A DNA stretch of 64,000 nt. Origin: Phoronis australis (taxonomy: Eukaryota; Phoronida; Phoronidae). The DNA lies in contig NMRA01000458.1 of assembly GCA_002633005.1 (NCBI GenBank), positions 296,872 through 360,871 of the forward strand, given 5' to 3'. The notes under the pieces were generated by a model, which saw nothing but the letters and a program-made list of their open reading frames with translations, was not told the DNA's origin and did not search any database. Numbering within the stretch: position 1 is the stretch's first letter; the number at the start of each line of letters is the position of its first letter. Below are positions 25,358 to 37,500 of the stretch, in pieces. The translations under genes were made by a program, and so were the position numbers.

Positions 25358-26406
25358 TGATTACACCTACTACTTTATCAAATTGTTTGTTTTGCAATTA
25401 TTTCGTCCTTTGTTAAATTAGCTATTTTAATTGTAATATTTGCTGCACATCAGACTTATTTGGGAACGTGTTTATTTCTGTTGGCAGTTTTTTTTTATCT
25501 TACCTCTGATTCATTTTATTGCATGTATTTGGAATTTTTATGGCATTTGACAAATAAACCAATGTAGCTAACAGACATCGGTGCAGTGAGTGGGTAATCT
25601 TTCCAGGATCGGGTGTTATAACAACACTATGAGCTACAAAACCCCGCCGTTGACAGGATTTTTGAAAAAGTGCATAGGCCATTCCACAGGCTTGAACTTG
25701 CGGGAAATGCGGAAGGCTGAAGACAACTACATTTTTCAAAAACTGTTATTTGGCTAAGCATAAATAAAAGTGAAGTTCATTATTCATTTTTATACATGAT
25801 CAAACTTCTCTCTACAGATTGATAGCGAAGACGAGTCTGATGACGAGTGACCTCCCATAGTACATCCTGCTTCCCCACGAGNTGATTACACCTACTACTT
25901 TGTTAAATTGTTTGTTTTGCAATTATTTCGTCCTTTGTTAAATTATTTATTTTAATTGTAATATTTGCTGCACATCAGACTTATTTGGGAACGTGTTTAT
26001 TTCTGTTGGCAGTTTTTTTTTATCTTACCTCTGATTCATTTTATTGCATGTATTTGGAATTTTTATGGCATTTGACAAATAAACCTATGCAGCTAACAGA
26101 CATCGGTGCAGTGAGTGGGTAATCTTTCCAGGATCAGGTGTTATAACAACACTATGAGCTACAAAACCCCGCCGTTGACAGCATTTTTGAAAAAGTGCAT
26201 AGGCCATTCCACAGGCTTGAACTTGCGGGAAATGCGGAAGGCTGAAGACAACTACATTTTTCAAAAACTGTTATTTGGCTAAGCATAAATAAAAGTGAAG
26301 TTCATTATTCATTTTTATACATGATCAAACTTCCCTCTACAGATTGATAGCGAAGACGAGTCTGATGACAAGTGACCTCCCATAGTACATCCTGCTTCCC
26401 CACGAG
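25358..26406 (+). repeat. 524-bp direct duplication split by a single N
   Basis: Copy A is 25358-25881, N is at 25882, and copy B is 25883-26406. The copies have equal length and differ at roughly ten scattered bases (for example TTATCAAATTG versus TTGTTAAATTG, GACGAGTGA versus GACAAGTGA). Each carries the same HECT pseudogene exon start (ATTGATAGCGAAGACGAG). Copy B runs on into the exon's donor at 26422. Confidence 0.95.
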
Positions 26407-29339
26407 TGGCATCGATATCTAGGTAAGTCTACTTATACGGAATTTCCCGTACATTTAAACTCGAAACAAATTCTTAAACGCGTCCTCATCTAAACTTGCT
26501 CTTCTCTTCAGTCCGAAATTATTCTAAAACGAGACATTTTGAGCCAACGCTTTAAGCGGGCTTGACTACGGAGTTTCTTCATTTGAATTTTTCATGGGTT
26601 GTAATAAATTCAAAGCTGACATTTACATTTTTGAAATATGTTGTATATTTTTTTGTAATTAACCTGATGCAAAATCATTTCATTTGTGAACAAATTGTTA
26701 CGTGTATAACGAATAGGTACCTGAATATATTTATTTCCTTTCAGTGATATTGTTCCTGGTACATTTGAAGCACACCCGGATGTCCAAGAAGTGATCGACA
26801 GAATAATACAAGAGACTTGTGAAGCTAGTGAGTGTTACACTATGTGGTGTTGAAAATGCAACTTTTTCACACATATACCTTCCTTCAACACGTATTCAAT
26901 AGGAAAACAAAACAATTTGAGACTGATACCGAAATTATACGCCTAGACGCATTCATTGAAAACAAAACGATGAGCTTTATGGTGAAAAGAAATGTGTGAG
27001 GTCGGCAAAACGATATCAAAACAATTTGCAAATTTTGTTTGAAATGATACAAAAATTATATATTAATAGTAACATTTTCAAAAAAGATGTAATCCAGTGG
27101 ACGCCGCCTTAATAAGCACATAAATTCCCAAAATTCATAGAGTTATCTCTTAATTGATTTTAGGGAAAGCAAGGAGCCAGTAACAGTTCTAAAGGCTTAC
27201 AGAAGTGCTTTCTTGAAAGGACGCGCACTGGATGTTTTAGATATGTCCGCTGTACTGGACGGTGAAGTAAGCGACATATTTTTATCTCGTAGTCGTTTGT
27301 GGGAAACTGCAGTGGAGGAAATCACTGCACTAAATAATATTCGATTTCCTCTCCGCGTCATCTTCTACGACGAAGAAGTGGAACACTTGGGAGGACCTCG
27401 ACGCGAGTTCCTGACACTAGCTCTCAAACACGTGCGAGAGAATCTTTTAGTGTCAGATGAAGAGGACTCCCTGACAGTAAAATCACGACAACTTGGGATT
27501 ATCACGCCACCACTACTTCGTAGCAGGAATAATCTCAGGTACATTGCATTCAGGTCATTACAATGTAACGACGCTGTTATTATTGAGTAAAAGAAATTAA
27601 TCTATTCAAGATCAGTCAGATTTATTGCATGTCTGGTTTATCTTTTAATAGTCTGCCGTACGTGTGAGCAAGTGCTCAGAAATAGCAGTCAGCAATGCCA
27701 GTGAGGCAATGTTTCTGTCAGCTCATACACATATTACTATTGTGGTATTCAAATGTATAGAAACAGTGCACCATATGGCTTTGTGTGAGCCAAATATCAG
27801 GTGCCAAATCAATACAGTTAGTGAAGTCTTGAACTATTATTTTGTTATAGCGCCAAGTGCACATCAGCCGGGTCCGCAACATACTTCACCACTCGGATGC
27901 CAAGTACCGGACAGACGCGTAAATTGCTGGAAAGAGCTGTCCGTACTGTACAAAGATACATGTAACCCCTGGTGTGCAGCTGTTCTTGTCAACCTACACT
28001 CTTCATGAATTCACAGGACTCTCCCTCCTGGAAGGAGGACCCCGACCGTCATTTCTGTTTAACATAGTTGATCAAGAAGATGTCTCTGAAGAGCGCAACA
28101 GTTCATACAAGGAGTCAAACGGACCGAGCTTCTTCAGGTAGAGACTTTGATTAAATTTAAAAGCTCGGACTTGTACACATATAAGTCATGGGCGACCAAA
28201 TAAAGCACAACTTTTGACTAAAATGCTTTCGTCTAAATTCATTTATAATTCTCTTTGATTTTTGAAATGGTGCCCTAGTTAACCTTGATCGGGATCAAGA
28301 GAACTCAAAAATGCTCCAAAACCTGACCCCCAGTGTTCAAATACAAAAGGAATTTACCAATAATGAGACGTGATTTTCAGTTGTTGGAAGTGAAACCTAG
28401 CACGAGGTTCCTACTCATGCCAGGAACAGATGGAAAGCAAATGACTGTCCGTATTCTACAAAAGCTTTTAAAGCCCTCATTTTCAACCCTTGGCTCTGTA
28501 AGACGCGAGCGTGAAGAGGAAATATACAGGAAGTTCATCAAGTACATGAGAAAAGCAGCAGGTATACTACTTACATACATGTGCACTCATGCCTGTACAT
28601 CTCACTGATAAGTTATTGCACTGGCTCCATAAAAAACGCCGATTTCCAGTAATCACTTACCAAAATATGACTGGTAAAATCCGGGAATTTTGGTACCAAA
28701 TATTTCCTGGCAGGTGATGAGACATTTATTTCATTGCATGCTTCCACCTAGCTCTAAGTACAATCCTAAGTTCCCTTAGTGACAAAGTAAGGGATCACTT
28801 TCTACATGCAATGTCTAAAACTGGTTTCAATTGAAACTTTCTTCTTACAGATTTTACCTTGAATTCAGAATAAGGCTCACAAATGACCCATTGAGCTGCT
28901 GATGTATATGTATATGAAGTACAGGCAGTGAGCCAGAGCTCCCAATGAATTATTCACTACACACGTCCAGCCATACTTCCATATATAAGAATCAAATAAA
29001 ACTTGAAAGAATGGCAATAATAACAAAGATTTTAGTAGAAATATCTATTCAAATATAAATTGTTTGCTTCTCTTGCAGCTGGTTGACGAGGTGATGCCTC
29101 GCTGCAATCTATTCTGCGTTTTGTCACAGGGTTGGAAGTAATGCCAACTGTAGATTTTGCAGTGCATCCTTCCATTTCGTTTGTGCCTGTGCATAGCAAT
29201 CAGACATTTATCCCCACGGCCTCAACTTGCTCTAATCTGTTAAATTTGCTTGTGGAACCATTGCCACCGCTGAGAGCACCTACCCCAGGGAACTTGTTCG
29301 ACCTGTATGATATGGCGTTTTCGAACACATATTTTCTGA

Positions 29340-30916
29340 GCAACTAAAACGTTTTAAGAAAAGTTAGAAGGAAAAATTTCAAAGATTGAAAATTTGATCT
29401 GTAATAAATTTCAGGAGATGTCCAAGAAAATTAGTAATCTTGAGAAAGAAAACAATGACTTACATGAACAGCTGAGAAAGCACAAACATGAAGACAAACC
29501 ATCCACGAGTTATGCAGACATTTTAAAATGAGACGACATGTCTTCTTGGAATAAAGCTTGTGCAAAAGAGGAAGCAGAGAATATTGTTAAGAACATGTGT
29601 ATGAAAAGCAGTAGACGGTGACAACCAAGACGAGCCGAAGTCATGAGAATGTAAAGGAAAAACATGCAAGAATTCAAATGAATAAAAAACATTTGAATCG
29701 ATAGGAACTGTTGCTTTGGTTGGAGATAACAACTTCAAAGCATTATTATACGACAAAGAGATGTCTCAGAGGGCAGACAAGTACAATATCATCAAAAGAA
29801 TTATACGTGGCAGAAGTGCTACTCAGGAATGTGAGATGTATCGACAAACAATTATAGTTAAAACAGTTACTCTTCAATTTGGTAGAAATGACCTTGCAAA
29901 TACTGCCTCAAGAATAGAAAGATGATTGTGAAATGCAGCACAAAGTTTTTAAAGTGATCTGTGGCACTTTGATAGAATTAGCAAGGAAATACAGCCGATC
30001 TTCAAAGTGTTAAGTTGGAATTATTATGCCAAGTTTCGGAAGTGATACCAATCCATATTTCACTAAGCGATTTAATGAGATGTGCATGAAAGAGGGACCT
30101 GCTAGGTTCTTATGCCTTTATAAGACTATAACGATGCAAAAGGATGAAACGGACCTTGACAAAGAATTGAAGACAAAATTACACCAAGGCATTCATTTCA
30201 TATACAACTTTTATAAAGAGATTGTAGAAAGTAGCGTACAACGAATGGATTTACCACATGATCTGTGGATACAGAAATGGCAGATAACATTGATTGGTTG
30301 GCGATATACCAAGAGAAATGCAACAGATGTTTGAAGGGTTTCATGGTGAATTCTATGCGTATAAAGTCACTAGTGTAGATTATGTAGTACTACTGGACAC
30401 AAAGAAGCATGTCGTTCACAGTTCTTGAGATGTATGTTTTGTGAATGGACATGATAGACGTTCCTGCCAAGTGAGGAAGTAAAATGCTTCCATGATTTGA
30501 AAGATATCATTGACATTAAATTGCTCCTAGATAAACGTCCTAAGAATTTGCATCAATGCCTGACGACTTTCTTTGAAGTCTCCTTAGTCTGTGGCATTAT
30601 TTGTCACATATAAATGCACATTTTAACATAAATTCCATTATTTTCAGGGTGTCAATCGTGTGAACGGACGTTTGATATAAGCATTTGAACTGTTGCACAA
30701 GGTAAACATATCAAGAGAGGAACACCATTTCTGGAATAACAAAGTTGTGGAAGCCATGATTAAAGTGGAACTGAGAGGAGCACAGAGTTTACCAAAAAAG
30801 TGGCACCACTTAAACAGACAAATACTGAACCAGGAAATATTTGCCATGCAGTGGGAAAGACTAAAACCAGGAAAGACCCATGGCAAAAACAAACTTAAGA
30901 CTCATAGCTTAAAATA
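29340..30916 (+). repeat. R repeat, longest copy
   Basis: This is the longest copy, beginning at GCAACTAAAA directly after the HECT C-lobe. Modules in order: a coiled-coil-like KIENLICNKFQEMSKKISNL stretch with TSYADILK, the VGD-type segment (about 29719-29925, ending RIER stop), the ORF MPSFGSDTNPYFTKRFNEMC (30026-30334), and MHKVNISREEHHFWNNKVVE (30693-30917). Stops and frameshifts separate them. Resemblance to SGNH-containing LINE ORF1 proteins is weak, and no reverse transcriptase was seen. It is best left as an unclassified interspersed repeat. Confidence 0.7.
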
Positions 30917-31526
30917 ATCTGAATGCAGAGCCCATTCTGTTCAAAAGGATCAGACTAATTCTTTTCGCAAAGCAGATGGCACTGGTTTTTTCACCAATTC
31001 CTTCAACCGTTTAGATCTACTAGTATCAACTTGACACGTTGAGAGCGCAGGCAGCAATCGCTACTTATTCGATTTGTGAATTCGTTATTTCATACTTAAT
31101 TAATAAGATTCAAGATCTCAGTTTATTATCAATGTTTTTGGTGGAAACTTTATAAGAGGTTACCGTTGTACCATTGAGAAGCTTCACAGCATTGGGGGTC
31201 ATTATAGGGCTAATCTAGAATAGTCTGATTTGCCAAAAGTCACAAAGCCCTTCAATTATTGCTTACAGCTAATAGCCATAATTGAGATGAATCACTGTAA
31301 CAGTTTCATCATGTAATGATATCAGTTTCAATACAAATTTATACCTGCACCGAGACAGTTTAGACTGCAATCTCTGCCCATAAAAACCTTAAATGAATGT
31401 AGAAAGAGATTTCGTAAAAATTCAAAATAGCTGTGCACAATATCTTGAACATAAATTGTTCACTCTTAACAATGAGGTATGCATGTTCCACGTGGTTATG
31501 GAATGGCATCACATAAACATCACTTG
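30917..31526. other. Stretch between R repeat and NACHT gene, no gene seen
   Basis: On the minus strand an AATAAA (plus-strand TTTATT at 31132-31137) lies about 390 nt beyond the NACHT stop codon and may be that gene's poly(A) signal. Nothing else was recognised. Confidence 0.4.
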
Positions 31527-34500
31527 CTAACTCAATGCACAACACCTCAACATATGTGGCCCACCAAAACTGCACGACATACACAGTTTGGCAGCCATTT
31601 TGATATGCATTGCAGGGTACCTTCTCTTGCACACATGACAAGTTTCGAAGCCTGGAAGTTGCTGGATCTTGTGCCGGATGCAAAGCCCAGCCTCTTGAGT
31701 TGAGTTGAGCACTGGATTGCCACATACTATACATGACTGACCATGAGGAAAGTTGGCCATTGGATTTCTCTGATTCACGCAGAATGAACAGATGTACAAC
31801 TTTTGTACGTTTGCCATCTGACCTCGCATGCTGCACCGAATTTTCTGCAGCAACAAGAGTAAAGAATTAGTCAACATAGTTGCACTGGTATACCAAATAT
31901 CATATTTATGACTATTTGTTTTGCTTTCACAATCAGTTTGGCAAAAATATATATTTCATGACGTCAAAGTGGTCTCAAATCAGCCAGAAATAAAATGGTC
32001 ACCGAGAGAGAGAGAGTTCCACATTGGCACATAGTATGGAGTTTGCAGCAAGAACAAATGACCTAAGAATCATCATTTAACACCAACTACACTATGGCGA
32101 ATGTATGAATCATACTGAAGGGTACTTACATCAGTGTAAATATGACGATAGTACTGAGGCTTGCCCTGAAGAAACTGAAGAAGCCTACAAACACAACATA
32201 TTCCATCAGTTGGTTACAACTAACAACATCAACCAATTGGAGTACATCAATGACTTGAGGTAGTACTTTCATTTCAGTGCCACACGCATGCGACATATCC
32301 TGGCTCTGTGTTATCATAGCAGGATCATAAGAAAGGAATGTTTTGATCACACCATGCTCAGCAAATTAAATACTATTGAAAACGTGTATGATTTCCAATA
32401 TTTTTCTGAGTGTGTACAGTGTACATCCTAAAATAAAAAAGTTTCAAATAATATTCATATAAAATAGCACCACAAACTTGGATAGTCATCTTGTTGCATC
32501 ACAATTGGCCACTAGGTTGAATTCACTTAAGTGAACCACAAATCTTCAAAAAATTTCGATCATTGATTTCCTTCTGCTGAAGTCTATGTGCCATAGTATG
32601 GTGACTTTTATTCATTTCCCCAGTTTCTAAATGCTGTCTAATTCCTTGGAATCCATTGGTCTCTGAAATTTCACATCAACATCCAAAAAGATGATATCTG
32701 ACAGTGCCACGTAACCAAGTTTTTCATTGGTCAGTCAGACACAGCCTTGAAAGAGGTTGACCTGTATGCAAATTATAATTAATACACACTTGTATTTAAG
32801 ATCCTAAGTTTCATTGGTTGGACCTTGAGCTTTAGACTATTTTTGTCACTTCACAAATACATTAACTTTCTAGATATTCTTTAATTTCGTTTAACTGATT
32901 TTTATGCCCTAAAAGTGTAGACTAAATCCAACAGATTGTAGGGTTGACACTATCGCAAGTCTGAGTGAAGGATATTTTTAAAAAAGCATAGAGCAAGTCA
33001 TCTAGAAAAACTTAGGGCCCTATCACACCTAAGAGAATATAGTTCTCCGTACAATCATGAAAGCCAGCTAACAGGAACAACTGACCAAACACAATGTTGC
33101 ATGTTTTTGGCAAAAGTTGCCTATTTGTGCCAAACTTTGGCAAGTTTCATAGAAATATTAAAACAGGCTAAAGCATTAAATTTTAAGAGAGTCCAGTGTG
33201 ACAGGGCATTTACTGGATTTTGCAGAACCAGCTCATTCCTTCACCTGGGCCACCAAAGCGTTTCAATTCTTTGATCAAAATATTTATTAAGTAAGATGCT
33301 CCTAAAGACTAGAATTACATTTTTCTCATTGTTAAGTAAGATGCTCCTAAAGACTAGAATTACATTTTTCTCATTGTATCAGAAACTGTAAATGAGTATC
33401 ATTTCATATGAGGAATTTAATCTTCAAGCCTAAAATGCATGATGTAGGTGTGATTGACAACTGTCAACTCTTACCATTAATCCATTCATTCACTCACCTT
33501 GACTTGTTGCCACTTTGCAGCACATGATGACACAGTTCCCCAATCATAGTGGTGTCCTTCGTGTTGCTGTATTTGGAGTACAGACAATCACTGACGTGTG
33601 TCGACCACACCACTCGGTCACTTGGATCCCCTAAGACCAGCTCAGTGGTAGCCTAATACAGATTCAAAATTAAACATAAATGGCTCTGTTCCATAGATGG
33701 AAATGAGAAATAGGTTTGTCAATGGACTCTGCAGATATTTTCACCAAGAGTTTCTTGTGTTATTCACAATTCACTTTAACAGTAAAATATTTTAAAATTG
33801 ATTCAGTCATATAATTTGCAGATGATTTCATTGACTTAGCAAGAGTTGGCTGTGGAAATGCCACGGAAGGTTTGAATTTCCAATGAGTACTAAATGTTGT
33901 AAGCAGTCAATTTTTACGACATACATTAACAGTATAAGCATAAGGTTAAGTATCCTTAAACCATGACTTGTGAAGTTACATACATGTTACACAACCTCCT
34001 CTGACCAACACAACAGCAATGTTTTGATAAATAGAAAACTTAATGTATTCACACAAATTGACATGATGAACAGACAACTTCGATTAGTCAGTTAGTGCCA
34101 GTGGCAGTGGAGGCAACAGTTACTACAATTTCTTTATTTCCCTTTTGAGTTACCTCAAGATCCTATGTTAGCTAGAGTGGCACATACTAATCAATTTGAA
34201 CCGTCACATTTGATTGTCTTTTGCTATGTGTATGCCTGATGTAAGCAATTTGTCCGATATACGCATACTGAGGTGATGGTGAGAGCGAGGAGAGAGTAGA
34301 ATGCACATTGATCCCATTACAAGTTGTATGAAGTTATAATAAAGCTCAACAAAGTCAGGGTCCATACCATTATTCACCTTACACCCAACATGTCTCGGCC
34401 TTTTACTCGAGTACTTACAGTTTGTATCACATCAGAAATGGAGTAACCACACCAAAACACTGACCTGTTGAACAGCTGTGTGGATAAACAGTATCCTTTC

Positions 34501-37500
34501 ACTCGACCCTGACACGTGACGCACAAATGGCTTCAGTTGACGGCAGATAATTGCCCAAGTTATTGGTGGTACCATGGGAAGGTCTGCGTCACCAAGAAGA
34601 CAGAGTACATCATCGCTGGTGACACCATACAACATGCTGCCCATAATGCACAGAAACTGAAAAATGAAAAAGTCAACGAATAAACAAAAGATTGGGAGCG
34701 TAGACATAAATCTTTTGCACAATGATCCTGATGGTACTTGTGATTATTCAACCTCAAAAAAATAGAAAATTTTGTGCAACCTCCTTTCCGATCTCTTATA
34801 ACATCCACCTCTAACCTAAAAGTACAACTCACCTTTTTCATGCAGCCTGTTTCATCTTCATCAATCAGCCTCTGTAGAATGTCTCTGACAAGACCATTCA
34901 GGGAGTCGGGCAGATTACTGATCTTCTGCGTCACCATGGAGAATTCGCCAAATGTTCGAAGCTCTTCGCAAGCAATTGACAACCACAGTGGTACATCAGA
35001 CGCTGGGTTGGACAGAAGTAGTCTCATTTGATTAGGGTCAAGTCTCTAAAAAAGAAGTGTTAATTTTGCAAAGTTTTACTCCATAATAAAAGTATAAATG
35101 AGATTTCTACATCACTAAAAAAAATTTCGAATGTGATAGCTTTTGATAGGTTACGTTAAAGTAACATTTCACCATACCACGGATACTACAAGACACCTGG
35201 GAAGGACAGAAAAGAAACAAGACCTTGGTTCTTTGCCACGCAGAGTACAAGACAAAATTTACATTCGGTGATTGGGCGAGTGGCTAAGTATATCCCTGAC
35301 ATAATGTAGTCTGCACTTCTGCACATCTCAGTAAACAAGTAACAAATATGCAATGTGAGCATCACTCGCTAGACTCTCAACAACAACATGAATACCTCAA
35401 AGAAAGTATATGGGTAACACCAGAAGACACCTGGTGAGAAACTGAGTAGACAACATAGACATCAAATCATGAACATTCTGGGCAAAAAATTATCATACCG
35501 TGTTTGGGGTATACAAAGGTCCCTGCACATAGCATAACAGTGGTGCTATCCTGTTCACGTACTTCATCAACCTTCATACCCGCAGGACTGCTTAAGGGAA
35601 GCATCGGCCTTAAGCTTATGGCTAACCACCAGGCCTTCATCAGCCTTGAGCTTATGGCTAACCACCAGGCCTTCATCAGCCTTGAGCTTATGGCTAACCA
35701 CCAGGCCTTAATCTACAGGGTGTCCAGAGTGTCCAAATGGAAACCCTGAATCAATTTTAGACACCCCGACTAGAATGCCCTTGTTCTGCATTTGGACCCC
35801 CAAGCAAAGCAACCATTGTTTCTTTTAATGTGCCAACAGCAGCACTGGGACCTCATAGTCCGGTCCAGGCTTACTTCTCCGCAAACAATTAATAAACAAA
35901 TTTGAATGCTCTGAATGTAAAATTTTCTGCTACTCTTGACTTACCTTGTTATAGCGACCAAAGTACCGCTCTGCCAAAGTCTGACGGCAATCAATGCCCA
36001 ACAGAGGGAGCTCCATGGGCACACAGTGCGTAAGACGAGCGGAAGTAGGAGAATCATCTGACCTGGCACTCACAATGCAACAAACGTTTCTTGGAAACAA
36101 TGGCGGAAGTAAATCCAAATAATAACTACTGCTGTGGTCATGCAACTGTAATAATAACCATATGGTGAGACGAAATATTCACTGACAGTAACGCAATTTG
36201 ACTTATCCAGACGATCCTTATTCATGAATAGTGCAAAATTAATGGGATCACTGCACTCTTTCCCAGCGCAACGAGCGCTAGCACTGTGAAAAGATCATGT
36301 AACATGGGTTCTCATTTACTAACAGAACAAAGTAATATTGTAACATTCTGATTGGTTGGAAAATAACAATCGGACATGTTGATTGATGAAATGCACATGA
36401 ACAATGCTCCCTCTATTGAGAAATGTCTCTGCAGCTTGCGGCTGCAACACGACAAGACAACTAAAAGAAACTGTCACTGACAGCTAAAATGGTGAAACAA
36501 TGCTGAGAAATATTTCTACAGTGACACGCCATCTTGTTCACTCTGTGCATCCACTATGTGGCATTGTTGTCTGGACAAGTCTAAAATTTCCTGATTACAT
36601 AGGTGTATATCCTATGGAGTTGGAATCGTAATCCATCTCTGCTTAGGTTAGAGTATGGTGATTCTCCAACCCTCTCTCGAATCAATTTGGTTCCAAATAT
36701 TGTGGACGCACAGAGTGAACAAGATAGCGAGTCGTTTTACAAGTATTTCTCAACATTATTCCACCATTATAGCCATGATTAACAGTTTAGCTTCTTATAT
36801 TGCATGTGAACAACATCAGATAACCTTTCATCAATATAAGATAGACTTATCTAAATGAATGTAATCCATACAGATAAGCGTTTACATTCACGGTAACAAG
36901 ATGTGAAACAAAACAACAAAACAAATCACTATACTTTTCCCGCTCATTCCTGCACCACATGTTTACAACATCCATAACAAGGCATGTGTATTAATGCCAA
37001 ATGCTAATTTCTAACTGTCGATCATAAGCCCTTCACATGGCCATTCTCCTGCATAGGTGGTGCTGCGACAGGGTGTAACTGTCAACAACTTTGCTGTCAC
37101 ATAGTAAAATTCTGCGTCCTTCAGAATTAGTCAAATCAACATGCTTAGCTTAACATCCTACAACAGGTGAATAGTTCAGGGCAGTTTTGCACTAACCTTT
37201 GCGAACATCAAAGAAAAAACATTCACCAGTGTGAGAGTAGTTCACAATTACCCTTTCATGTACCTCATTGAGTCCGTCAAGTATTATGACAATCCTCTTC
37301 CCGCTTTGCCTGCACTGATCCAGACAATCGGCCATTAGAGACTGACTACTACCATACCGGCTAAAGCCGCCCTTCTCTGTAACACAAGTAGGTATTGTGC
37401 TTCAAACCCACAATAAGTAAAACCAGTGCTTTAGAATCACTGAAGCCATTGTTTCATGCACATAGTAATCAATTCAAAGTATAACTTGTAGAATTAGACT

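Larger units (their letters stand above)
21949..29347 (+). pseudogene. HECT E3 ubiquitin ligase-like pseudogene (G2E3-like)
   Basis: Exons read by splice signals: 21949-22000, 22162-22321, 22483-22756, 23520-23678, 24180-24306, 24631-24697, 24917-25094, 25818 (or copy 26343)-26422, 26745-26831, 27164-27538, 27851-28137, 28334-28561, 29079-29347. Order of motifs: GFELL..YIRPIQR, a C-X2-C-X11-H-X3-C zinc motif (CIRCQHEF), an acidic linker, KGRALDVLDMSAVLDGEV, the HECT signature GGPRREFL (about 27390), FTGLSLLEGGPRPSF, a PSFSTLGSVRRERE block, and the C-lobe TASTCSNLL with the presumed thioester Cys at 29228-29230. HECT ligases take ubiquitin on this Cys and pass it to a substrate. In-frame stops occur at 22242 (TAG), 22496 (TAA), 25848 and 26373 (TGA), 27920 (TAA) and 29084 (TGA), and exon 24917-25094 needs a frameshift. 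The final codons and stop come from the R repeat. It was probably a member of a multicopy family. Sequencing error cannot explain so many breaks. Confidence 0.7.

Noticed and set aside
31479-31703. 74-aa plus-strand ORF
   Set aside because: It is antisense to the cysteine-rich last exon of the NACHT gene.
34774-35031. 85-aa plus-strand ORF
   Set aside because: It is the antisense of a NACHT gene exon.
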